A DNA stretch of 64,000 bases, from contig CAVSNH010000004.1 in the NCBI GenBank assembly GCA_963729275.1, positions 372,001-436,000 of the forward strand. Direction: 5' to 3'. The notes beneath the pieces are model-generated. The model saw nothing but the letters and a program-made list of their open reading frames with translations, was not told the DNA's origin and made no database searches. Made by a program: the position numbers and the translations under genes. Positions 27,964 to 36,129 of this stretch are shown here, piece after piece. Positions within the stretch are counted from its first letter, which is position 1; each line of letters begins with the position of its first letter. The stretch is from CAVSNH01 sp963729275. Its GTDB lineage: Bacteria > Actinomycetota > Acidimicrobiia > Acidimicrobiales > RAAP-2.

Positions 27964-28506
27964 GTGGCCCACCAACAACGAGCGGAGTGGAGCGTCCGAT
28001 CTGCCGAGCTGAGCGACCACCCGGCCATCCTCGGGCTGGTGCGGAGGTCGTTCGCCGGCGATGGACACGACCCAGAGGAAGAAGTCGACATCGTGAGGAG
28101 GACCTGGTCGTCGAGTGCCACACCCGACGGCCTGGAGCTCGTGGCCACCGACGACGGCAACCGGGTGGTGGGCCATGTCCTTCCCGCTCTCGGTGAGCTC
28201 GACGGGCGACCGGCTATGGCCATTGCACCCTTGTGCGTCGAACCGGACCGACAGGGCCGTGGTGTCGGGAGCACCCTGATGCAGGAGGCACTCCGACGGA
28301 TCGAGGCGTCCGGCCGGCCGTTCGTGCTGCTCCTCGGCAACCCTGCGTACTACGCACGGTTCGGATTCGAGGCGGCGGCATCCCACGGCATCCACTATTC
28401 GCCCGTCGGCCCCGACAATCCCCACTTCATGGTTCGGACATTCGGTGCGAAGGGCCGCATCGAGGGCGGCCTCTTCCGATACTGCTGGGAGATGGCTGGT
28501 CGCTGA
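27964..28506 (+). CDS. GNAT-family N-acetyltransferase (YhbS-like)
   Basis: The 180-residue protein starts at GTG 27964, 27 bases after the previous acetyltransferase. The VRSAELSDHPAILGLVRRSF start, the APLCVEPDRQGRGVGSTLM acetyl-CoA loop, and the FVLLLGNPAYYARFGFEAA segment are diagnostic of the YhbS (COG3153) subgroup. It is not closely similar to the upstream GNAT, so the pair is not a recent duplication. The substrate is unknown. Confidence 0.9.
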   Translation: MAHQQRAEWSVRSAELSDHPAILGLVRRSFAGDGHDPEEEVDIVRRTWSSSATPDGLELVATDDGNRVVGHVLPALGELDGRPAMAIAPLCVEPDRQGRGVGSTLMQEALRRIEASGRPFVLLLGNPAYYARFGFEAAASHGIHYSPVGPDNPHFMVRTFGAKGRIEGGLFRYCWEMAGR

Positions 28507-28552
28507 ACGTTGCCCGCCCGGCCTTCCCACCTCATCGAGTAGAAGTTCGGGG

Positions 28553-29518
28553 GTGCGAGTTCTTGTCACAGGTAGCTCGGGACACCTGGGCGAGGCGTTG
28601 GTGGGCGTGCTCGGCTCGGAAGGTCACGACGTCGTCGGGCTGGATGAGCTCGAGTCGCCCCACACCAGCGTGGTCGGATCGGTCGTCGACCGGGAGCTCG
28701 TGCGCCATCACATGGTCGGCGTCGATGCCGTCATCCACACCGCCACACTCCACAAACCCCATGTCGCCACCCATCACCGCCAGGCCTTCCTCGACACGAA
28801 CGTCTCCGGAACCCTGAACCTCCTCGAAGAGGCGGCCGCGGCCGGCGTCGGCGCCTTCGTGTACACCAGCACCACCAGTGTCTTCGGTCGTGCGCTCCGA
28901 CCGCCGCCGGACGAGCCGGCGGCATGGATCACCGAAGAGGTCGTCCCGGTGCCACGCAACATCTACGGCGTGACCAAGGCTGCCGCCGAGGACCTCTGCG
29001 AACTGGCCCACCGCGACCTCGGGCTCCCCTGCGTGATCCTGCGCACCTCGCGCTTCTTCCCTGAGGGCGACGACGAGGACGACGTGCGAGCATCGTTCAA
29101 CCACCTCAACCTGAAGGTCAACGAGCTGCTCCACCGACGGGTGGATCTCGACGACGTCGTCACCGCTCACCGCCTGGCTCTGGAACGGGCCGGCGAGCTC
29201 GGCTTCGGCCGCTACATCATCAGCGCCACCAGCCCGTTCACACCCGACGATCTCGCCGCTCTGCGCCGGGATGCTCCGGCCGTCGTCCATCGCCTCTTTC
29301 CCGACTACGACAAGGTGTACGAGGAGCGGGGATGGAAGATGTTGCCCAGCATCGACCGCGTCTATGTGAACGCCAGCGCCCGCAAGGACCTCGCCTGGTC
29401 GCCCCGCTACGACTTCCGCGGTGCGCTCGACCGCTTACGTGCGGGCGATGACCCCCGGAGCCCGCTGGCCCTTTCCATCGGCGAAAAGGGCTACCACGCC
29501 GGCTGGTCATCGAGGTGA
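28553..29518 (+). CDS. NAD-dependent epimerase/dehydratase (extended SDR)
   Basis: An extended short-chain dehydrogenase of 321 residues starting at GTG 28553. The Rossmann glycine motif VLVTGSSGHLGEAL is at the N-terminus. DAVIHTATLHKP follows, and the catalytic Tyr and Lys are in NIYGVTKAAAEDL. Such enzymes act on nucleotide sugars or related compounds. The closing region GRYIISATSPFTPDDL is typical of the UDP-glucose-epimerase-like branch. No specific substrate can be named. It is convergent with the 29543-30646 gene. Confidence 0.88.
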   Translation: MRVLVTGSSGHLGEALVGVLGSEGHDVVGLDELESPHTSVVGSVVDRELVRHHMVGVDAVIHTATLHKPHVATHHRQAFLDTNVSGTLNLLEEAAAAGVGAFVYTSTTSVFGRALRPPPDEPAAWITEEVVPVPRNIYGVTKAAAEDLCELAHRDLGLPCVILRTSRFFPEGDDEDDVRASFNHLNLKVNELLHRRVDLDDVVTAHRLALERAGELGFGRYIISATSPFTPDDLAALRRDAPAVVHRLFPDYDKVYEERGWKMLPSIDRVYVNASARKDLAWSPRYDFRGALDRLRAGDDPRSPLALSIGEKGYHAGWSSR

Positions 29519-29542
29519 TGGTGCGGCCCGGCCGGGCCGGTC

Positions 29543-30646
29543 TCAGGGACGGGCGGTCGGCCCGGGTGCGTCGACGATCGGTTCGACCGGCGCGTCCGGC
29601 GCCGGCTCGGTGAGGTCCAGATGGCTCGGGAGGCCCTCGCCCCGGAACAGGCCGGAGGCCGGCGTCGTCCGGCTCAGGGCGTCGACGGCCAGGATCATGG
29701 CTCCGGCCGTGTAGGACGACCGCTCGAGCGGCGGGAAGGTGGACTCCTGGGGGTAGACCATCCCGGTCCAGTAGGAACCGTCCTCGTTCCGGAGGGCCTG
29801 CACCCAACGGACGAGCCCGAGGGCTTCGTCGTCGCGGCCCAGTGCGTCGAGGGCGAGCGCACACTCGGCCGTCTCGGCAGCAGTGACCCAGTCGCCGGTC
29901 GAAACGCAGCGCACGCCACGTCCCTCCATCACGAAGGTCGACCACCACTCGTCGATACGACGGTGGGCGGCCTCGCCGCACAGGGCGCCGGAGAGCACCG
30001 GGTAGTACCAGTCCATGGCGAACTCGTCCTTCGGCTCGAAGGCCGCCGGCTCGTGGGCGATGGCGTGGGCCAGCCGGCCGGCGGCCAGCTCCCAGTCGGG
30101 CCGCTCGTGGTCCAGTCGCTCGGCCACGGCCACCGCGCAGCGCAGGCTGTGGTACATCGACGACGAGCCGGTCAGCAGGGCGTACTCCTCCAAGAAACCG
30201 GAGGAGTCGAGCGACCAGCGGATGGCCCCGTCCGGGCGTTGCCAGCGCAGCACGAAGTCGACTCCCGCCTCGACCGCCGGCCACAGCTTCTCGAGGCCGT
30301 CGGCATCGCCGGTGGAGATGTAACGGTGCCAGGCGCCGGTGGCCAGGTAGGCGCACACGTTGGTGTCGAGGCGGGAGTCCTCGATGCCGGTGGCCAGGTA
30401 GTAGTTGAACCAGCTCCCGTCGGGCAGCTGGGTGTCGACCAGCCACTGGTAGGCACGGTCGGCCTCGTCGTCCAACCCGGTGGCCGTGAGCGCCATGGCC
30501 GCCTCGACATGGTTCCACGGGTCACAGTGCCCGCCCGGGAACCACTCGATCATGCCGTCCGGTCGCTGCAGGGCGGCGATGGCCTCGGCGGTGGCCACCA
30601 CCTGGTCGGCCGACAACACGCCCGGCAGTGCGGGGATGGCTCTCAT
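29543..30646 (-). CDS. Alpha/alpha-barrel protein annotated in relatives as prenyltransferase-like
   Basis: A 367-residue soluble protein made of repeated helical hairpins with QW-like motifs (LQRPDGMIEWFPGG, LPDGSWFNYYLA, QRPDGAIRWSLD, NEDGSYWTGM), as in terpene cyclase/prenyltransferase and glycosidase-like alpha/alpha toroids. Acidic and aromatic residues line these repeats, so a carbohydrate- or prenyl-processing role is possible, but no catalytic residue can be assigned. Its ATG at 30646 overlaps the stop of the upstream methyltransferase (ATGA). It is the third gene of a GT4, methyltransferase, toroid operon, a grouping I recall from other actinobacteria. Confidence 0.75.
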   Translation of the reverse strand: MRAIPALPGVLSADQVVATAEAIAALQRPDGMIEWFPGGHCDPWNHVEAAMALTATGLDDEADRAYQWLVDTQLPDGSWFNYYLATGIEDSRLDTNVCAYLATGAWHRYISTGDADGLEKLWPAVEAGVDFVLRWQRPDGAIRWSLDSSGFLEEYALLTGSSSMYHSLRCAVAVAERLDHERPDWELAAGRLAHAIAHEPAAFEPKDEFAMDWYYPVLSGALCGEAAHRRIDEWWSTFVMEGRGVRCVSTGDWVTAAETAECALALDALGRDDEALGLVRWVQALRNEDGSYWTGMVYPQESTFPPLERSSYTAGAMILAVDALSRTTPASGLFRGEGLPSHLDLTEPAPDAPVEPIVDAPGPTARP

Positions 30647-31491
30647 GCCGGCACCCGGGATGCACCGGCGGTGTCCCTCGTGTGCGCCACCGACTGGAGT
30701 GGCTTGGGCACGGAAGCCGGAAAGGGGGTGGGAGCGGCGGCGGCCGCTTCGTCGACGGCGCCGGTCACCGACCCGGCCTCGGCCTTCCGGCAGTAGACGA
30801 CGAGGCTCTTGCCCACCAACGGGTTGAGAAATCGGTCGGCGGTGCGGGTCACCGTGGGCGCCTTCTCGATGTCCCACACGAGGAGGCGGTGGTAGGCGGC
30901 CACGGCCGGGTGGTGATCGTTGGTCGGGCCCACCAGGCAGCGCAGCCACCAGTAGGGGGCGTGCAGTCCGTGGGCGTGATGGCTGCCGGTGACGGTCAGG
31001 CCGGCCCGCCGGAGCCGGGTGGTGAGCTGGCTGTAGCGGTAGATGCGCACATGCCCTCCGGGGACGTTGTGGTACTCGTCGGAGAGGGCCCAGTTCACGA
31101 GCTCGGGGCCACAGCGGGGCACGGTCACGGCCATCGAGCCGGCGGGGCGCAGCACACGGGTGAGCTCGGCCATGGCCACCTCGTCGGCGGGGATGTGCTC
31201 GAGTACCTCCGAGGCAATTACACGGTCGAAACTGGCATCCGGGAAGGGCAGGGTCAGCGCGTCGCCCTGGACGGCGCCCACCCGGGCCGTCGCCGCGTCG
31301 AGCTCGCCGGCCTCGGCCATGGCCCCGAAGGTGGCGACCACCTTGGCCACCTCGTCGGCGCCGGCGTCGACGGCCACCACCGCGGCTCCGAGACGGGCGG
31401 CCTGGAAGGCGTGGCGACCGAAGCCGCAGCCGAGGTCGAGAACCCGGTCGCCGGGACGGACGCCGAGCCGCCTGTAGTCGACGGTCAACAT
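30643..31491 (-). CDS. Class I SAM-dependent methyltransferase
   Basis: A 282-residue Methyltransf_11-type enzyme. The SAM motif RVLDLGCGFGRHAFQAA, acidic VVAVDAGADEV, and FDRVIASEVLEHIP with LRPAGSMAVTVPR are canonical. The first seven bases overlap the end of the GT4 gene, and its stop overlaps the start of the following toroid gene, so the three are tightly coupled. The C-terminal 30 residues are Ala/Pro-rich and probably disordered. The likely substrate is a glycan or lipid made by the GT4 partner (inference). Confidence 0.9.
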   Translation of the reverse strand: MLTVDYRRLGVRPGDRVLDLGCGFGRHAFQAARLGAAVVAVDAGADEVAKVVATFGAMAEAGELDAATARVGAVQGDALTLPFPDASFDRVIASEVLEHIPADEVAMAELTRVLRPAGSMAVTVPRCGPELVNWALSDEYHNVPGGHVRIYRYSQLTTRLRRAGLTVTGSHHAHGLHAPYWWLRCLVGPTNDHHPAVAAYHRLLVWDIEKAPTVTRTADRFLNPLVGKSLVVYCRKAEAGSVTGAVDEAAAAAPTPFPASVPKPLQSVAHTRDTAGASRVPA

Positions 31492-32819
31492 GGGCGATCT
31501 CCCGAATCGTGGGCGGCGAGCAGCGAGTGGTACTCGGCGGCGGTGCCGCGCGCCGTCACCTGCCAGGTGAACCGGCCGAGCACCCGTTGGCGACCGGCTG
31601 CCCCGAGCCGGCGCCGCAGGTCGGCGTCGTCGAGCAACCGCCCGATGGCCATGGCCAGGGCCCCGGGATCGTCGGGTGGCACCAAGAGCCCCGTCTCGCC
31701 GTCGTTGCCGACCACTTCGGGGAGGGCTCCACCGGTGGTGGCCACCAGGGCCACCCCGCAGGCCATGGCCTCGATGGCCGGCAGCGAGAATCCTTCGTAC
31801 AGAGACGGCACCACCGACACCTGGGCCTGGCCATAGTGGTGGGCGAGCTCGTCGTCACTGATCCCGGTCACGCACCGGACCACGGGTCCGAGACCCAGCC
31901 GCTCGATGGCCTTGGCCACCCGTCCCTCGGGCCGGGGCTGGCCGATGACCACGAGCTCGACGTCCCGCTCGGTCCGCAGCTTGGCGACGGCCTCGAGCAG
32001 GGGGACGAGACCCTTCATGGGCACGTCGGACGAGGACGTCACCATGATCCGGCCGGGCACGGGCTCGACGTCCCGCCGGGGGCAGAACACGGTGTGGTCC
32101 ACGCCCACCGGGACCACCGTCATGCGAGACGCCTCGACGCCCATCTGCGCGGTGATGTCCGTCTTCGACGACTCGGACACGGTCACCACCCGGGGAAGGG
32201 CACGGGCCACCTCGACCTGCATGCGCAAGAACCCGAACCACCTCCGCTGGGTCAGGTTCTGCCATGGATTGGTGGCATGGCTGAGGGCCAGCTGCCGGTC
32301 GACGGTGATGGGGTGGTGCAGCGTGGCCATGAGCGGCCACCCGTCGGCGATCATGCCGCCGATGCCGTACCCCAGGCACTGGTTGTCGTGGACGAGGTCG
32401 AACTCGTTGCGTCGAGCGGCGAGCAGGCGACGGGCTCGCAGGCTGAAGGTCCACGGCTCGGGGAACCCGGCCGTGCACATGACCCCGAACTCGAGGGCGG
32501 CCACCGACAGCGGATAGCAGCTGCGAACCTCGCGTGGCGTCGGGACCCGGAAAGGATCGGGCTCACGGTAGAGGTCGAGGCTCGGAACCGGCGTGAAGCC
32601 GACGCCGTCGTCGGTGACCGGCCACGGCTGGCCGGCGAAGACCTCGACCGAGTGGCCGAGGGCGACGAGCTCACGGGTGAGATGCCGGGTGTAGACACCT
32701 TGGCCACCGCAGCGCGGGTTGCCCCGGTAGACGAGGAAGGCGATGCGCAGCCCGCCGGGCTCGGGCGGTCGGGCCGGGATTCGCTCGGGGACCGGCGGTG
32801 GCACCGACGGGCCCTTCAT
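31485..32819 (-). CDS. Family 4 glycosyltransferase (GT-B fold)
   Basis: Retaining GT-B glycosyltransferase, 444 residues. The N-terminal domain opens with LRIAFLVYRGNPRCGGQGVY. The C-terminal nucleotide-sugar site shows VPSLYEGFSLPAIEAMACGVALVATTGGALPEVV, the E-x7-E motif of GT4 enzymes. It may build a cytoplasmic precursor of an envelope glycan or glycolipid. The ATG at 32819 is chosen; a longer frame to 32939 adds a poorly structured leader. It heads the operon with the methyltransferase and the alpha/alpha-barrel protein. Confidence 0.92.
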   Translation of the reverse strand: MKGPSVPPPVPERIPARPPEPGGLRIAFLVYRGNPRCGGQGVYTRHLTRELVALGHSVEVFAGQPWPVTDDGVGFTPVPSLDLYREPDPFRVPTPREVRSCYPLSVAALEFGVMCTAGFPEPWTFSLRARRLLAARRNEFDLVHDNQCLGYGIGGMIADGWPLMATLHHPITVDRQLALSHATNPWQNLTQRRWFGFLRMQVEVARALPRVVTVSESSKTDITAQMGVEASRMTVVPVGVDHTVFCPRRDVEPVPGRIMVTSSSDVPMKGLVPLLEAVAKLRTERDVELVVIGQPRPEGRVAKAIERLGLGPVVRCVTGISDDELAHHYGQAQVSVVPSLYEGFSLPAIEAMACGVALVATTGGALPEVVGNDGETGLLVPPDDPGALAMAIGRLLDDADLRRRLGAAGRQRVLGRFTWQVTARGTAAEYHSLLAAHDSGDRPC

Positions 32820-32985
32820 CCGATGCCGCCGCCGCCCGAGACTAGGCATGGAGCATCGGGGCGGCCGTGAGCATGGAAGCCAGATACTCCCCCGCCCACC
32901 GCGTCCGGTGCAAACGATTGCCCAGGCAAGAACCCACATACTCCCAGGCCGCGGCCGGAAAAGTAGCGCCGCGAGCGGCCGACCC

Positions 32986-34239
32986 CTAGATCGAAATGCC
33001 GAGCCAACCGGCCACCGTGACGACGACCAGCAGGGCGGCGAAGCCGCCCACGGTCACGACGGTGATGAATCCCGCCGTCCGAGCCAGCCATCCATTGGCT
33101 GCTCTCCCGAGGAGCGAGCGGCGATTGGCCAGCACCAGGACGAAAGCCAGGGTGATGGGGGTGACCACCCCTTCGAGCACCTGGGTATTCACGATCAGGG
33201 TGAAGAGGTTGCCGGGGACGAGCACCACCAAGGCGCCGATGGCCAGCTGAGCGGTGAACAAACCGAGGAACAGGGGGGCCTGGCGGAAGGTGTTGGACAC
33301 GGATCGCTCGACGCCGATGGCCTCGGCCACCGCATAGGAGGTTGAGAGAGGAACCACTGCGGCGGCAAGGGCCGAGGCACCGAGCAGGCCGATTCCGAAC
33401 AGTTGGGTGGCAAAGCGACCGGCCAGGGGCTCGAGGGCCTTGGCGGCGTCGGCCGCCGAGCTCAGCGCCCCCGTTCCACCGATGACGGCGGCGGTGGCGA
33501 TGATGATGCACATCGAGACGAGGTCGGAGATGATGGCCCCGCTGATGGCGTCAACGCGCTCGTAGGCGTACTCCTCGGGACCGATGCCCCGGTCGACCAC
33601 GGCGCCGGCGGTGTACAGCTGGATGTAGGGCGTGATGGTGGTGCCGATGAGTGCGACCACGAGCAGCAGATAGGCCTTGGACGCGATGAAGTGGGGCACG
33701 GCGGTGTTGACCGCCACCGACTTCCAGTCCGGGTGGCCCAAGAACATGGCGATGGGGTAGGTCACGAAGGCCAGTGTGAGGAGCAAGAAGACCCGCTCGG
33801 CGTAGCGGTAGGAGCCGAGGATGACCAGCACCCAGATGGCCACGGCGGCGATTGGCACCGACAGGTAGCGGGTGACACCGAAGAGCTCGAAGGCAGAGCC
33901 GATGCCGGCGAACTCCGTCACCACCAGGCCTACGTTGGCCACGGCCAAGGCGAACACGGCGAAGGCCGAGAGCCGCAGGGAGAACTGTTCGCGGATCAGG
34001 GCGGCCAGGCCCTTGCCCGTGTGGGCGGCCAGGCGGGCCGTCATCTCCTGGATGCAGACGTAGCCAAGAGTGACCAGCACCATGAAGAACAGGGTGCGGT
34101 AACCGAACTGGGCGCCGGCCGACGCATAGGTGGCCACCCCTCCGGCGTCGTTGCCGGCATTGGCGGCGATGAGACCGGGGCCGGCCACGGCCAAGAAGAT
34201 GAACAGGCCGCGCCAGCGGCGGCGAGTGCGTGTCGCCAT
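32986..34239 (-). CDS. Nramp-family-like divalent cation transporter with altered metal site
   Basis: An 11-TM LeuT-fold transporter of 417 residues. The TM1 signature is GPGLIAANAGNDAGGVATY, in place of the DPGN metal motif of classical Mn/Fe Nramp proteins. The TM6 segment reads GTTITPYIQLY, in place of the usual MPH methionine motif. Both changes are typical of Nramp-related proteins that move Mg rather than Mn or Fe, but transport has not been shown for this protein. It lies 35 bases downstream of an MgtE-N/CBS gene on the same strand, which supports a Mg2+ role. Confidence 0.85.
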   Translation of the reverse strand: MATRTRRRWRGLFIFLAVAGPGLIAANAGNDAGGVATYASAGAQFGYRTLFFMVLVTLGYVCIQEMTARLAAHTGKGLAALIREQFSLRLSAFAVFALAVANVGLVVTEFAGIGSAFELFGVTRYLSVPIAAVAIWVLVILGSYRYAERVFLLLTLAFVTYPIAMFLGHPDWKSVAVNTAVPHFIASKAYLLLVVALIGTTITPYIQLYTAGAVVDRGIGPEEYAYERVDAISGAIISDLVSMCIIIATAAVIGGTGALSSAADAAKALEPLAGRFATQLFGIGLLGASALAAAVVPLSTSYAVAEAIGVERSVSNTFRQAPLFLGLFTAQLAIGALVVLVPGNLFTLIVNTQVLEGVVTPITLAFVLVLANRRSLLGRAANGWLARTAGFITVVTVGGFAALLVVVTVAGWLGISI

Positions 34240-34274
34240 GATCGGGTTCGGCTTCGCTCACCGATCCCCGATGC

Positions 34275-35720
34275 TCACTGCAACAGCCTCGGGAAGTGCA
34301 GCCGTCCGCGCTCGGGCAAGAGCACGTCGATCACGTCGTCGGCCATGATCCGGCCCACCGGCCGTCCGTCGTCCACCACCACGATCGACATCCGTCGGGT
34401 GTCGATCAGCCGCTCGGCCACCTCCCCGATCCCGGCATGGATATCCACCGTCACCGGCTCGGCCTCGCCGACGAGATCCCCGAGCAGCATGTCCGGCGGG
34501 TTGACCACCAGCTGCAACAGGGGAAGATCCCAGACCAACCGGCCGTCGTCATCGACCACCGCCACCGCGTCGAGCTCGTCGGGACAGTCGTTATCCTCGG
34601 CCAGCCGCGAGGCCAGCTGCCCGACCGTCTCGGCCAGCGACGCCCTGACCAGCGCGGTGGTCATGAAGCCACCGGCCTCGTTCTCGGAGTAGCCGAGCAG
34701 ACGGGTGAGCTCGGCCACCTTGGCCGCATCCATGGCGGCCAGGATCTCGTCGCGCTCCTCGCTCGTGAGGTCCCGCAGCGCGTCGGTGGCTTCGTCCGGC
34801 TCCATCTCCCCGACCAGCTCGGCGGCGCGTGCCGGCTCCGCCTCTCGCAGCAGCGCGGCCAGCTCTTCGGGGTCCATCTCCTCGAGGGCGTCGGCAGCCT
34901 CCTCGGGAGTCAACGAGTCGAGCAACTTGAGGCGCTCGGGCCGCATGAGGTCTTCGAGCAGGTCGGCCAGCTCACCGGGCCGCAGCCGCTCGAGCCGTTG
35001 GTTGGTGGTCCGCAACCGCACCTCGGGGGCCACGCCCTCCTCGGTCTCGCCGAAGGGCTGGATGGCCGCCCAGTCGATGACCCGTTCGGGAGTCGGCTTG
35101 TGCTGGTACCGCGAAGGTCCCAGCCGGCGCAGCAGGCTCTGGGTGGAGACGTCCACTCCGACCAGGCGGATGCCGCCGTAGATGCGGGCCAGGTAGAGAT
35201 CCGCTGCCCGAATGACCTTGACACCGTCGATGTCGACCAGCTGGTGGTCGAGGACCTGCTCGGCCAGCTTGACCTCACCGCGCCGCGGCTTGAAGTCGAC
35301 GAGGTCGAGCCGCGCCGAGCTGAGCCGCACCTCGCTGTGGTCGATGGCCTCGACGACCGCCGCGCTCACGAAAGCCAGACGGCGCCCGACCCGGACCACC
35401 AGCCCGGTGACCGGAGGGTACGTCTCGTCGCCCGTCCACCGGCAGATGACGTCGACCAGGCGGCCGATCTCGGCGCCTCGGGGGTTCCGCACCGGACGCC
35501 CGATAATCCCGGCCAGGGACACGATCGAGTCACGGACGGCGCGGTTGGTGAGGGCCCGCTGGCTGCGGGCAGCGAGCCGGTGACGATAGGGCCCGGTAGA
35601 GAGCCGGCGGGAGTGCCGCTCCCCGGCCGGCGGGCGCGTCGGAGAGCCGCCACCATCGTCGGGCGGCTCGGGTGCCGTCCGGGTCGGGTGCAACGCCAAG
35701 CGATGGAAGAGTCGAGCCAT
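34275..35720 (-). CDS. PRC-barrel / MgtE-N / CBS domain protein without a channel domain
   Basis: A 481-residue soluble protein. An N-terminal PRC-barrel-like region (about 60-135, VSLAGIIGRPVRNPRGAEIGRL) precedes an MgtE N-domain of repeated helices (about 240-330, LTPEEAADALEEMDPEEL). A CBS pair follows (about 345-475, GGFMTTALV...RRMSIVVVDDGRPVGRIMADDV). The MgtE transmembrane channel is absent. In full-length MgtE these domains sense cytosolic Mg2+ and gate the pore, so here they probably regulate the adjacent Nramp-like transporter. The ATG at 35720 has a weak purine-rich sequence upstream. Confidence 0.88.
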   Translation of the reverse strand: MARLFHRLALHPTRTAPEPPDDGGGSPTRPPAGERHSRRLSTGPYRHRLAARSQRALTNRAVRDSIVSLAGIIGRPVRNPRGAEIGRLVDVICRWTGDETYPPVTGLVVRVGRRLAFVSAAVVEAIDHSEVRLSSARLDLVDFKPRRGEVKLAEQVLDHQLVDIDGVKVIRAADLYLARIYGGIRLVGVDVSTQSLLRRLGPSRYQHKPTPERVIDWAAIQPFGETEEGVAPEVRLRTTNQRLERLRPGELADLLEDLMRPERLKLLDSLTPEEAADALEEMDPEELAALLREAEPARAAELVGEMEPDEATDALRDLTSEERDEILAAMDAAKVAELTRLLGYSENEAGGFMTTALVRASLAETVGQLASRLAEDNDCPDELDAVAVVDDDGRLVWDLPLLQLVVNPPDMLLGDLVGEAEPVTVDIHAGIGEVAERLIDTRRMSIVVVDDGRPVGRIMADDVIDVLLPERGRLHFPRLLQ

Positions 35721-36117
35721 GGGTCATCTCGCTGTCAGAGTCAATAACGGGGCAATGCCGCCCTCGGGCGCCCGGCAGGACGGCGGTGGATCGCCGCGCG
35801 TGGCGCAGCGAGGAGCGTCGACCGGCGCACCCTGGGACCCTCCTCACTGTCCGACCGGACAAACGTCCGGCCGAGCAGAGCGGGTTCAGCCAGGAAGGGA
35901 GGGAGGTTGCGCCCTCGGTCTACTGGGGGGTTCTCCACGACTCACGGGCTGCACCTCCTTCGAAACGCCGGGCCCAAAAAGGCTGTGTGATCAGCAATTG
36001 ACCGCGTTCAGTGTACCGCCCGGTCCGTGCCGCGTCACCGTATGCCGACGTCTTCCCGCGACAGCCTGCGCTCCGAACCACCGATGGTCGGGAAATCGGC
36101 CCCTCGCCTCGCGCCAG
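35721..36117. other. 397-base intergenic region between divergent genes with a small hairpin
   Basis: This gap separates the MgtE-N/CBS gene from the divergent acyl-CoA dehydrogenase. It contains the inverted repeat CCGGAC-AAAC-GTCCGG at 35855-35870 (6-bp stem, 4-nt loop). On the minus strand it also has an AGGAGGTG run near 35953, too far from the 35720 start to serve it. I looked for an M-box (Mg2+) or yybP-ykoY (Mn2+) riboswitch and could not match their conserved bases. It may be a leader RNA, but nothing is demonstrable. Confidence 0.4.
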
Positions 36118-36123
36118 TAAATT
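36118..36123 (+). promoter_or_regulatory. -10 element for a leaderless acyl-CoA dehydrogenase transcript
   Basis: TAAATT, then six bases, then the GTG start at 36130. No Shine-Dalgarno is present between them. Confidence 0.6.
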
Positions 36124-36129
36124 CGGTGC

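Noticed and set aside
35721..36117. M-box (ykoK) or yybP-ykoY riboswitch upstream of the metal-transport pair
   Set aside because: I could not align the conserved internal loops by eye; only a generic hairpin is visible. A covariance search would decide.
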